NCBI GenBank assembly: GCA_964007875.1
Contig: CAXGAH010000024.1
Coordinates: 1-33,329, forward strand
Source of the DNA: UBA1275 sp002323515
GTDB taxonomy: Bacteria > Bacteroidota > Rhodothermia > Balneolales > Balneolaceae
Reading direction: 5' to 3'
Length of the DNA: 33,329 nt
The notes under the pieces are model-generated. The model was not told where the DNA came from. It did no database searches and saw only the letters and a program-made list of their open reading frames with translations. The translations under genes and the position numbers were made by a program. Positions 1 through 8,108 of the stretch are shown here, one piece after another; position 1 is the stretch's first letter; every line of letters begins with the position of its first letter.

Positions 1-2634
1 TCAGAAGATTCAGTAAGTCTAGTTTATAAGATACCTAATCAAGATTCCACGATAACTAAAACACTCTCACTAACAAACAACAATAGTGATGCAGTAAACT
101 GGAGAATGTCAAAAAATCAAGGCTGGATCATGGGGTTATCTCCTAAATCCGGTACAGTCCAATCAGGTACTTCAACCGATGTAACTATTACCTTTGTATT
201 AAAAGCTAATGATCCAGAGGGTAGTAAAAGAGCTACTTTAGTCTTATTTGCTGGAACAGTCCCTGAGAATGAAACTGCTACGGAAATACCATTTGTAGTA
301 AATATGGTGCCAAAAAATGTAACTGATGTTGTAGTTAGTCCAGATTCAATCGAAGTAACAACAAGACAACCTTTTACAAATATTGAAATAACAAAAAATC
401 TAAGTATTTCAAATTTTGGAGATCCAAATCTTCAATGGAGAATCAATGATAACCAGCCATGGATAGCACCTGAAAGCGAAAGTGGAACAATATCTTCTGG
501 CACGCAAGTTATACCAATTGTACTTCATATTAATAGCACTGATCCCATAGGACCAAAAACAGGACTGTTAACTGTTTACACTGGATATGAAGGCGGACAA
601 GAAACCCCACATGAAGTGCCCATAACTGTAAATATTACTGCAAATAAACCCGTCATTAGCTTTAATGTTGATACACTAAAAGCAACTTTTCAAAGGCCAA
701 ATGAAAACTCCACCGGAACAGCTACATTTGTATTATACAATCAAAGTAGTGACTCTATAAATTGGATGGCTTTTAAAAATCAAGGCTGGATAACAGGTTT
801 AGAACCAGCTGGTGGAAAAATTAAAGATTCTGTAGAAGTAACTGTAAGCTTCAGACTAAGACCAAATGATCAAATTGGATTTAAAAATGCAAAAATAACC
901 ACAGCTGCTTTTTTTGATGATTCTGAAGAGCAAACACAAGCTGAACTTCCTGTTCGTTTAATCATAACAGGCGAAGATACAGATCCATTACCTAAAATCG
1001 ATATTTCTCCTTCACAACTATTTGTTACAGATACGTTAGCAATAGGTGAAAATTTTGAGGAATTTATCGATATCACATTTAATAATCTTGGGACCCCAGG
1101 AGTAAATTTTCAGTATGTTCAATCGCTAAGTTCATTTGCACAGTCGAATCCATTTAATGGTCAATTCAACACAAAACAGGACGTCAGAATAAAATTAAGT
1201 TTTGCTGAAGTACAAGAAAAAATTTATATGGATACAGTGCTATCGTATAAATTTTTCTATCCAAAAGAAGAGATGATTACACTGGAAATCCCAATTGTAA
1301 TTGATATAAATATAGAAGGAGATCAATCCCCACAAACTATTTTAGTGGACGTAAAACCAGATAGTATTTCCGATACTATTGAAATTAAATCCAAAGATAG
1401 TTATTCATATAAACAAGAAATAGTCCTAAAAAATAATGGGCAACCAGGGGTTAATTGGAGTGTTTTATTACCTGATCAAGCCCAAGGGAAAAAAGCCATT
1501 AGTGGTATATTATCTGATAGTTTGGTATTACCTTTTGAAATAATCTTCAATGACGTAAATGAGTCTAAGACAATCAGAGAAGACATTGTTACTCGATTTT
1601 GGTACGATGATAGCAATGACACATTAATTACTATTCCTTTAACACTAGATATTATATATCAACCAGAAGAACCAAAAATAAACATAGCAGTTGAGCCGAA
1701 TAGTTTTAATTTGCAAAAGGAAATAAAAATAAATGATACTCTATTCATCAAAGAGCAGTTAGTCTTACGTAATTTTAGTGAGTCTGAAATAAATTGGGAA
1801 GTCAATATTCCATTTGATCAAAATAATTCAACAATAATCAGCGGAACTATAACTGACAGTTTGACTATTCCAATAGAATTTTTTGTGCCAAATATTAATT
1901 CATCTCTAATCATAGAAGACAATTTAGAAACTAGATTTTGGTATAATGAAAACAACGATACGACTGTAATAGTACCATTTCAAATCAATGTTGATGTAAT
2001 TGAAGAAACTAAAATTAATGTTCTAATTGAACCAAGTAGTTATGTATTGCAAGAAGAGATTAATTTGAATGATACTCTATTTATTGAAGAAAAATTAACT
2101 ATCAAAAATCTCAGCCAAACTGATATAAATTGGGAAATTAATATTCCATTTAATCAAAATAACACGACTAAACTTAGCGGCACTTTAATTGATAGTTTGA
2201 TCATACCAATAGAATTCTTTGTGCCAAATATTAGTACATCTTTAGTTATTAATGATAATTTAGAGACTAGACTTTGGTATGATGAGAAAAATGATACAAC
2301 AATTTTGATACCATTTGAAGTTAGTATAGATGTCATTAATGTTAGTTCTGATATTGAAAATGTTATACCAAATGAAATAACACTATATCAAAATTATCCA
2401 AATCCATTTAACCCAACAACAAATATTGAATTTTCATTACCCAAAACAGAATATATCAATATTAGTTTATTCAATTTATCTGGACAAAAAGTTATGGACA
2501 TTGTCGAGGGTAATTTTACAGCAGGTAAACACAACATAACAATCAATGCCACTAATTTATCAAGCGGGACTTATGTTTATCAACTTAAAACATCAGAAGG
2601 TGCTACAACAAAAAAAATGACGCTTATTAAGTGA
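1..2634 (+). CDS. Large repetitive surface or secreted protein with T9SS type A sorting domain (5' end missing)
   Basis: The reading frame is open to the left edge, so the true start lies outside the window; the first in-frame ATG at 106 is internal. About 877 residues are visible. The body is a series of Ig-like/BACON-like beta modules. An early module type carries an N-W...NQGWI..L.P..G pattern twice (near 100-160 and 763-830). A later type, with NW and RFWY/RLWY motifs, occurs three times, and its last two copies are a close tandem repeat. The C-terminal 85 residues or so (about 2380-2634) hold LYQNYPNPFNPTTNI, a GQKV element and a final SSGTYVYQL...MTLIK, the standard T9SS type A sorting domain. 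By family knowledge such proteins are exported through the outer membrane and anchored or released after removal of the tail. No catalytic domain is visible; a structural or adhesive role is inference. The gene looks more AT-rich than its neighbours. Confidence 0.85.
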   Translation, partial: SEDSVSLVYKIPNQDSTITKTLSLTNNNSDAVNWRMSKNQGWIMGLSPKSGTVQSGTSTDVTITFVLKANDPEGSKRATLVLFAGTVPENETATEIPFVVNMVPKNVTDVVVSPDSIEVTTRQPFTNIEITKNLSISNFGDPNLQWRINDNQPWIAPESESGTISSGTQVIPIVLHINSTDPIGPKTGLLTVYTGYEGGQETPHEVPITVNITANKPVISFNVDTLKATFQRPNENSTGTATFVLYNQSSDSINWMAFKNQGWITGLEPAGGKIKDSVEVTVSFRLRPNDQIGFKNAKITTAAFFDDSEEQTQAELPVRLIITGEDTDPLPKIDISPSQLFVTDTLAIGENFEEFIDITFNNLGTPGVNFQYVQSLSSFAQSNPFNGQFNTKQDVRIKLSFAEVQEKIYMDTVLSYKFFYPKEEMITLEIPIVIDINIEGDQSPQTILVDVKPDSISDTIEIKSKDSYSYKQEIVLKNNGQPGVNWSVLLPDQAQGKKAISGILSDSLVLPFEIIFNDVNESKTIREDIVTRFWYDDSNDTLITIPLTLDIIYQPEEPKINIAVEPNSFNLQKEIKINDTLFIKEQLVLRNFSESEINWEVNIPFDQNNSTIISGTITDSLTIPIEFFVPNINSSLIIEDNLETRFWYNENNDTTVIVPFQINVDVIEETKINVLIEPSSYVLQEEINLNDTLFIEEKLTIKNLSQTDINWEINIPFNQNNTTKLSGTLIDSLIIPIEFFVPNISTSLVINDNLETRLWYDEKNDTTILIPFEVSIDVINVSSDIENVIPNEITLYQNYPNPFNPTTNIEFSLPKTEYINISLFNLSGQKVMDIVEGNFTAGKHNITINATNLSSGTYVYQLKTSEGATTKKMTLIK
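1675..2346 (+). repeat. Tandem 336-bp (112-residue) coding repeat, two copies
   Basis: Two copies, 1675-2010 and 2011-2346, align without a length change: codons at 1675 and 2011 and at 1987 and 2323 correspond. Shared protein motifs include LNDTLFIEEKL/INDTLFIKEQL, INWE(V/I)NIPF(D/N)QNN, IPIEFFVPNI and DNLETR(F/L)WY. A more diverged relative lies just upstream (about 1339-1674, with an RFWYDDSNDT motif). The pattern suggests recent duplication of one module within an older array. Confidence 0.85.
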
Positions 2635-2644
2635 TATAAATTCG

Positions 2645-3490
2645 CTATCTGGATTGCATGTGATAGGTAATAAGTAAATCCATGGGCTCTTTTATTACTT
2701 TTACTAACTCCCATCCTTCTCTAGATAAAATTTCACTTATTGTTTTTTGATGGATTGCAGCAACAGTTCCAACTATTCCAATTTCCTTTAGCTCAATGCT
2801 ATCAAAATAGCCAAGTTGCAACTTTACAAACGATTTTATGCCTTTCTCTATCAAATGTTTTGTGTAAACATGTGTACTAAATTCTGCTAAAACGGAAGCA
2901 AAAGATGCTATATAGGCATTACCTTGTTCTTTTTTATATAGTCGATTTAAGGTATTATCAATATTCATATCAAAATGATTATCAATATAGCTTGATATTT
3001 CAATAGGCAATATTTTATAGTAATAATCGCGAACTATATACTTTCCAAAATAACCTGCACTTCCTTCATCTCCCAAACTAAACCCCAGTGATGGGACGTA
3101 ATCGCTAAAATACTCCCCATTAAATAAACCACAAGAGGCCCCTGTTCCTAAAATCGCAACAATCCCACTATTTGATCCAAATAGAGCTCGAGCAGCAGCT
3201 ATCAAATCAGTGTCTACTTCAATCTTAATTTTCGGAAATACAGACGAAAAAGCTTCTGAAATTAGATTCTTCATAGCTAGGTTGGAGCATCCTGATCCAT
3301 AAAAATATATCTGCTCAAATGAGTGATCAGGTAAATCATTACGTAAACTCCGCAATATCATACACAACTTCTTGAAATCCACAAAATATGGATTTAGGCC
3401 TAAAGTGCGGCTCGACCACAGTAATTTATCACCTTCTACTAAACTCCATGTTGTTTTTGTCGATCCACTCTCTGCAATAAGTTGTGTCAT
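2645..3490 (-). CDS. BadF/BadG/BcrA-type ATPase, N-acetylglucosamine kinase-like
   Basis: The product belongs to the ASKHA-fold BadF/BadG/BcrA/BcrD family, whose soluble members in Bacteroidota resemble N-acetylglucosamine kinase. From the ATG at 3490 it has 281 residues. The N-terminal phosphate-1 loop is AESGSTKT (6-13), phosphate-2 is ILGTGAS (113-119), a GDEGS motif sits at 140-144, and an adenosine-type GIVGTVAA lies near the C terminus. The frame extends upstream to a TTG at 3589, but those 33 extra residues look unlike the family, and the ATG places the phosphate loop at the usual position. Oddity: family members normally read ADSGSTKTDW, while here the Asp is Glu7 and the second Asp is Thr14, so activity could be altered. 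The gene converges on the surface-protein gene with 10 bases between stops and diverges from the kynureninase-like gene. A sugar substrate is inferred from the family. Confidence 0.78.
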   Translation of the reverse strand: MTQLIAESGSTKTTWSLVEGDKLLWSSRTLGLNPYFVDFKKLCMILRSLRNDLPDHSFEQIYFYGSGCSNLAMKNLISEAFSSVFPKIKIEVDTDLIAAARALFGSNSGIVAILGTGASCGLFNGEYFSDYVPSLGFSLGDEGSAGYFGKYIVRDYYYKILPIEISSYIDNHFDMNIDNTLNRLYKKEQGNAYIASFASVLAEFSTHVYTKHLIEKGIKSFVKLQLGYFDSIELKEIGIVGTVAAIHQKTISEILSREGWELVKVIKEPMDLLITYHMQSR

Positions 3491-3683
3491 ATCATCTATG
3501 TGAACGATTGTAATATGCTTTGAAGTTACAAAGGGCAGGACAGAGTTACATTTATTTTTCCTTAGGCTGTGAATACAACTTAGAGCCAAGTATGTAACCT
3601 AATTGTTTCATTGGCGGGCAGATCCCTAAATTGCTCTGCCTTATAAATTGACCGTTTCAATATTGTACCATTAAAAATTTTCG

Positions 3684-4880
3684 ATGAGTTATTCTTTTGA
3701 CATTAAAGCCCAAGAGCTACTCCCCCACTACACACACTTTAACGTGGCGAATCGGTTACTTTTTACCGGCCATTCACATCAAGCTTGGCCAGATGTAGCT
3801 CTTGAAGGACAAACTGAATATTACCATGCATCTGCAAATTTAGTTGATAAAAAATGGGATGCAGCTTTTGAAAAAACAGAGATTCTTAGATCATATCTCA
3901 GGGAATTTTACGACGATCCCAACGGTCTGTATTGTCGTGAGGAAAGTACTCATTTCCTATTTGTAAGCTTGATGAGTGCTTGGGATTTAATTCAAAAGCC
4001 GAAAATCATTACAACCGAAGGAGAGTTTTATTCACTCTATAGACAACTAGCACGACTTTCAGAAACAGGTCTGGATATTGTTAAAATACCAGCTGAAATT
4101 AGTGACGACTTTGTTGAGAACATACGAAAGAATTTGGATGACAAAACATCCGCAGTAATGATCTCAAGAGTTTACTTCCAAAGTAGTCTTATTAATCCTC
4201 ATTTAACTGAAATTGCTAAACTATGCCATAAGCATGGTGTGGCTTTGGTTATAGATGACTATCATGGGACTAATGTAGTGCCATTATCCATCCGAGATGA
4301 GGGTCTTGAGAATGCTTTTATTCTAATTGGCGGGTATAAATATCTACAATGGGGAGAAGCTAACTGTTTTCTTCGCTTCCCTAAAGACTGCAACCTTCGT
4401 CCGGTTATTACGGGTTGGTTTGCCTCTTTCGGCTCCCTTCAAAAAAAACAAGATTTTAGTAAACCCGTTGAATTTGATCCTGGGGATCAACGATTTGCAA
4501 GTGGAACCTATGATCCTAGCTCTCAATATAGAGCAGCTAAAGTAGTAGAGTTTTTCAAAAGACAATCTTTAAGCTCTAAGGTCTTACGGGCAGGATATCA
4601 AGAACAAATTGGTCTGTTAAAAAGCTTATTCCTCGAACAAGATATCGACCCATCCATTCTACGACTTACTCATAACGAAGATGTAAGTATGAATGGCGGC
4701 TTTCTTTCATTGTATTCAGCACATGCTGTTGCTATCCGAAAACGACTACTAGAAAAAGAAGTTTTTACAGATGCTAGAGATACTATACTTCGATTGGGTC
4801 CTGCACCATATACGACCTCTAAGCAGATTTTTGATGTGATTGGTTTACTTTCTGAGACTCTATCAGAAATGCACAGTTAA
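3684..4880 (+). CDS. Kynureninase-like class V aminotransferase-fold PLP enzyme
   Basis: The product is a 398-residue fold-type I PLP enzyme. Visible signatures are an N-terminal GHSHQAWPD segment (29-37), the cofactor aspartate region LVIDDYHG (188-195), the likely Schiff-base lysine in GGYKYLQWG (Lys219), GWFASF (244-249), FASGTYDPSSQ in the C-terminal half, and DARDTILRLGPAPYTT near the end. The last motif resembles the kynureninase pattern before its final strand. Kynureninase cleaves kynurenine to anthranilate and alanine, but many distant relatives have other or unknown substrates. No other tryptophan or NAD de novo gene is adjacent; nadE in this window acts on the shared last step. I therefore call the family and not the reaction. 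The gene stands alone, with a 193-base divergent spacer on its left and the recA upstream region on its right. Confidence 0.75.
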   Translation: MSYSFDIKAQELLPHYTHFNVANRLLFTGHSHQAWPDVALEGQTEYYHASANLVDKKWDAAFEKTEILRSYLREFYDDPNGLYCREESTHFLFVSLMSAWDLIQKPKIITTEGEFYSLYRQLARLSETGLDIVKIPAEISDDFVENIRKNLDDKTSAVMISRVYFQSSLINPHLTEIAKLCHKHGVALVIDDYHGTNVVPLSIRDEGLENAFILIGGYKYLQWGEANCFLRFPKDCNLRPVITGWFASFGSLQKKQDFSKPVEFDPGDQRFASGTYDPSSQYRAAKVVEFFKRQSLSSKVLRAGYQEQIGLLKSLFLEQDIDPSILRLTHNEDVSMNGGFLSLYSAHAVAIRKRLLEKEVFTDARDTILRLGPAPYTTSKQIFDVIGLLSETLSEMHS

Positions 4881-5006
4881 ATAGGTAATTAATACAAAAT
4901 TTAAGACTCTACTAGATCAAAAGTATTAAGTATTTTCTTTGTGTTAGTTTCTTTTTCATTTGACCAATTCGATTTTGCTTCACCTACTAAAGTAGACTTT
5001 CTTGTT

Positions 5007-5047
5007 GTACTGTTTTAAAAACTAAATCAGTACATCACAAACAGTAC
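5007..5047. promoter_or_regulatory. Inverted repeat with TACTGT/ACAGTA half-sites, candidate SOS-type operator for recA
   Basis: GTACTGTTT at 5007-5015 is the exact reverse complement of AAACAGTAC at 5039-5047. A third, partial half-site CAGTAC lies at 5028-5033. TACTGT/ACAGTA are the half-sites of the gammaproteobacterial LexA box, and recA is a classic SOS gene. However, the spacing here is far wider than the usual 8 bases between CTGT and ACAG, and LexA boxes differ between phyla. The dyad is seen; its role is inference. Confidence 0.4.
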
Positions 5048-5147
5048 GCTAGTCTAAACTTGTTGATGTAAATGCTATCACAGATTCATGTTGAACTTAT
5101 GCTAAATTTACATATATTGAACATATATAAAATTGTATGGAAATACA

Positions 5148-5164
5148 GTGACATGATGTGTCAC
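5148..5164. promoter_or_regulatory. 17-base palindrome GTGACATGATGTGTCAC upstream of recA
   Basis: GTGACA (5148-5153) and TGTCAC (5159-5164) are perfect 6-base inverted arms around a 5-base centre. The element ends 46 bases before the recA ATG. Its compact size and half-site spacing fit a dimeric repressor or CRP-like operator better than a terminator, since no T-run follows. The binding protein is unknown. Confidence 0.35.
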
Positions 5165-5210
5165 CCTAACGGATTACCTTTTGTTAAACTTTTAATTTCA
5201 TCTTATACAT

Positions 5211-6272
5211 ATGGCAGACAACCAAAAATTTAAAGCACTCGATATCGCCGTAGGTCAAATCGAGAAACAGCATGGAAAAGGGACCATCATGAAACTTGGG
5301 GATAAGGCAACCCAAGATGTAGAAATAATATCAACCGGTTCAATTTTAGTGGACTATGCACTCGGAGTACAAGGAGTACCAAGGGGAAGAATCACTGAAA
5401 TTTATGGCCCTGAAGCAAGTGGTAAAACCACTTTAGCACTACAGGTTATCGCACAGGCGCAAAAGAATGGTGGATATGCGGCTTTCATCGATGCTGAACA
5501 TGCATTTGATCCACGTTATGCTCGTGCTCTTGGTATTAATACCGAAGAGCTACTGGTATCTCAACCGGATAGCGGCGAACAGGCGTTAGAAATTACCGAA
5601 ACATTGATTCGCTCAGGGGCATTGGACGTCATAGTGGTCGATTCTGTTGCAGCCTTAGTCCCTCGGGCTGAAATTGAAGGAGAAATGGGCGATTCACACA
5701 TGGGCTTACAAGCTCGACTTATGTCACAAGCACTTAGGAAAATCACTGGTATAGTTAATAAAACTCAAACCTCCTGTATCTTCATCAACCAGGTTCGTGA
5801 AAAAATTGGGGTCATGTTTGGTAATCCTGAAACCACTACGGGCGGACGGGCTCTTAAATTTTACTCATCAGTTCGCTTGGATATACGCCGTATAGGTAGT
5901 ATTAAAAAAGGTGATGAAGTAATAGGAAACAGAACCAAGGTTAAAGTGGCAAAAAATAAGGTTGCCCCTCCTTTCAAGGTGGTTGAATTCAACATTATGT
6001 ATGGCAAAGGAGTCTCGCGAATAGCTGAGGTACTAGATTTAGCAGTAGAGTATGATATTATCCAAAAACGTGGCAGTTGGTTCCGATATGATGGGGAGCC
6101 TATTGGACAGGGAGCGGATTCTGCTATGCAATTCCTAGAAGAAGATCCTGATTTGTTGGACAAAATCGAAAAAATGGTTCGCGCTCAACTAAACGGGTTA
6201 GACATCGAAATAAAAGGAGCAACAGCCGAGATGGCTGAAGCAGATCAGTCCTCTGTAAAAGTAGAAAAGTAA
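5211..6272 (+). CDS. recA: Recombinase RecA
   Basis: RecA forms ATP-dependent filaments on single-stranded DNA, catalyses strand exchange and stimulates LexA-type self-cleavage. The 353-residue product is full length. It shows Walker A GPEASGKT (66-73), Walker B VIVVD (140-144), the L1 region around EGEMGDSHMG (156-165), the L2 region beginning FGNPETTTGG (203-212) and an acidic C-terminal tail. The start is an ATG in the typical position before the N-terminal helix. It leads a short run with recX 15 bases downstream, which suggests co-transcription. Regulation is probably through the dyad-rich region upstream. Confidence 0.99.
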   Translation: MADNQKFKALDIAVGQIEKQHGKGTIMKLGDKATQDVEIISTGSILVDYALGVQGVPRGRITEIYGPEASGKTTLALQVIAQAQKNGGYAAFIDAEHAFDPRYARALGINTEELLVSQPDSGEQALEITETLIRSGALDVIVVDSVAALVPRAEIEGEMGDSHMGLQARLMSQALRKITGIVNKTQTSCIFINQVREKIGVMFGNPETTTGGRALKFYSSVRLDIRRIGSIKKGDEVIGNRTKVKVAKNKVAPPFKVVEFNIMYGKGVSRIAEVLDLAVEYDIIQKRGSWFRYDGEPIGQGADSAMQFLEEDPDLLDKIEKMVRAQLNGLDIEIKGATAEMAEADQSSVKVEK

Positions 6273-6287
6273 GGCTTCATATTCATT

Positions 6288-6974
6288 ATGAAGAAATCAG
6301 ATCCTAATGAATACGATGAGTTAATTCCATTATTACCCCTTACTATTACTGCAATTCAAGTACAGAAAAAGAATAGAGAACGATTTTCATTATACCATGA
6401 AGATCGTTTTTTATTAGGTGTATCCACTCAAACCCTTGTCTCCTGCTCACTAAAAAAGGGGAATCTATTAACTTCTGAAAAATTGGATTCTATTCTTGGC
6501 ATCGAACAATACAGCAGGGCCAAAGAATACACTCTAGGTATACTGTCACGAAGAGATCACTCCGTGCAAGAACTCATTATAAAAGGGATAAAAAAAGGAT
6601 TCAACAAAGACGTTCTTGAGCGTGTGACTCACGAGTTACAAAAAAATAACTACCTTGATGATCAACGGTTTGCTTCAAATTTTATACATGATACTATTGA
6701 ATTCAAAAAGTGGAGCCTAAATAAAATCAAATTTGAACTCTGTAAAAAAGGAGTCAATAAATCCATCATTAGTGAATTATTTGATGGCTTCGATGAGGCT
6801 ATATGGAAGGAACAAATGTACAGTTTAGTCCGTAAAAATAGGGCTAAGTTTATACGTTCAGATACAACGAAACGAAAGAAGAAAATATATGATTATTTAG
6901 CTCGTAAAGGCTATTCATCAACTTTAATTTGGAGTGAGTTGAATAAACTATTATCGTTAGTCGAAACCGATTAA
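6288..6974 (+). CDS. recX: Regulatory protein RecX
   Basis: RecX binds and limits RecA filaments. The 228-residue protein has the RecX arrangement of three-helix repeats. The first contains YTLGILSRRDHSVQEL, followed by LQKNNYLDDQRFASNFI (the conserved YLDD..FA pattern), then KWSLNKIKFELCKKGV, and a last repeat ending RKGYSSTLIWSELN. About 75 N-terminal residues precede the first repeat, somewhat longer than minimal RecX. It follows recA by 15 bases, the usual arrangement, so the two proteins are likely made together. Confidence 0.92.
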   Translation: MKKSDPNEYDELIPLLPLTITAIQVQKKNRERFSLYHEDRFLLGVSTQTLVSCSLKKGNLLTSEKLDSILGIEQYSRAKEYTLGILSRRDHSVQELIIKGIKKGFNKDVLERVTHELQKNNYLDDQRFASNFIHDTIEFKKWSLNKIKFELCKKGVNKSIISELFDGFDEAIWKEQMYSLVRKNRAKFIRSDTTKRKKKIYDYLARKGYSSTLIWSELNKLLSLVETD

Positions 6975-6995
6975 AAAAGTCTTAATCAGCAGTTC

Positions 6996-8072
6996 ATGAA
7001 AAACATCACATTAGAACGTGTTGTTCGAACATTATTGGCCGTACTTACTACAGGCGTCGTCATAGTTATAATGTATAATTACATTACCTTAGTCGCCTTC
7101 TTGATATTAGCTATGATACTTAGCTATGTACTTGACCCAACCGTTAATCGATTACAACGAATGGGGATAAAAAGGACTATTGGCGTAACATTAACACTAT
7201 CTGTCATAGTGATGACAATTGTGTTCTTTTCTACGAATGTTGTTCCAATTTTTGTTGAAGAAATGCTAGAATTAACGAACAACTTAAATATCGAAACTAT
7301 CGAGCTAATAGCCGCTAGAATCGAGACACGATTAGTTCAAGAATATAGCTTTATACCAGAAGGCTTTCTAAGAGACAACATTACCAAGATTAGCGAGGAG
7401 CTTTTTGATCTAGGGAAACTTTCCACCGTACTGAGTGATGCTGTTGGTGTTTTTACCAATATATTTTCTGCTGTACTTGTAGTCCCATTTGCCGCTTTTT
7501 TCTTTCTTAAGGATGGCAGTAAGATTCGAAGAGATGTGTTACAAATTATCCCGAACAAATATTTCGAAACCACACTGACTATATTAGACTTAGTTGAAAA
7601 GCGATTAGGTCTATACTTTAGAAGTGTTTTAGTGCAGAGTACCTTAGTCACCCTGTTATCTTGGACAACCTTGAGTATTGCGGGGCTTGAAAACTCTCTT
7701 TCTGTAGGGATCTCTGTTGGTATAGCTAACACCATTCCCTACTTTGGGCCTATTATTGGCTATGTTCTTTCTATTATTATTTCAATCGTAGAGACTGGGG
7801 ATTTCAGTTTAGTTCTGTATTGTGTGGTGGCTATTTTTATAGTTCAGATGATTGATAATTTAATTCTTCAGCCCTATTTGTTTTCCAAATCAGCTGATAT
7901 GCACCCTGTAGCAATATTGTTTATTATTTTAATTGGAGCCGAAACAGCTGGGATATTAGGCATGCTCATAGCCATTCCTTTAGCTACTACTATTCGTATT
8001 ACGATCAAACAGATTATTTGGAGTTTTAATAATTATCAGATATTTCGACTAGACCAATCGAAACAATTTTGA
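6996..8072 (+). CDS. AI-2E/PerM family membrane protein
   Basis: The 358-residue polytopic membrane protein has the AI-2E transporter (PerM, UPF0118) pattern: N-terminal hydrophobic helices, a paired segment around VVPFAAFFFLKDG, a long amphipathic stretch with LVEKRLGLYFRSVLVQS, then GLENSLSVGISVGIANTIPYFGPIIGY and a C-terminal run with DNLILQPYLFSKSADMHP. These are the conserved family motifs. Members have been linked to autoinducer-2 export or to ion/proton antiport, and the substrate here cannot be told from sequence. It starts 21 bases after recX and ends 36 bases before purN, so read-through is possible. Confidence 0.88.
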   Translation: MKNITLERVVRTLLAVLTTGVVIVIMYNYITLVAFLILAMILSYVLDPTVNRLQRMGIKRTIGVTLTLSVIVMTIVFFSTNVVPIFVEEMLELTNNLNIETIELIAARIETRLVQEYSFIPEGFLRDNITKISEELFDLGKLSTVLSDAVGVFTNIFSAVLVVPFAAFFFLKDGSKIRRDVLQIIPNKYFETTLTILDLVEKRLGLYFRSVLVQSTLVTLLSWTTLSIAGLENSLSVGISVGIANTIPYFGPIIGYVLSIIISIVETGDFSLVLYCVVAIFIVQMIDNLILQPYLFSKSADMHPVAILFIILIGAETAGILGMLIAIPLATTIRITIKQIIWSFNNYQIFRLDQSKQF

Positions 8073-8108
8073 GTATATTATAGTAACCAAAAATCTACGT
8101 GAACACCC

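Larger units (their letters stand above)
4881..5210. other. Non-coding recA upstream region with several dyads
   Basis: This 330-base AT-rich stretch holds no convincing gene. Notable elements are a three-half-site dyad at 5007-5047, a TTGAAC direct repeat (5091-5096 and 5117-5122), a TATAT/ATATA dyad around the second TTGAAC, and a 17-base palindrome at 5148-5164. TTGAAC at 5091 followed after 16 bases by TATATT (5113-5118) is a possible sigma70-like promoter, but the TAnnTTTG element typical of Bacteroidota is not clear. No terminator with a T-run is visible after the kynureninase-like gene. Confidence 0.6.

Noticed and set aside
3491..3589. N-terminal extension of the BadF-type kinase from a TTG
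   Set aside because: The 33 extra residues do not resemble the family, and the ATG at 3490 places the phosphate loop correctly.
5861..6163. 100-codon minus-strand open frame inside recA
   Set aside because: It is antisense to a highly conserved gene and shows only low-complexity Ser/Thr-rich translation.
7337..7735. 132-codon minus-strand open frame
   Set aside because: It lies fully antisense to the AI-2E family gene, and its translation has no recognisable domain.
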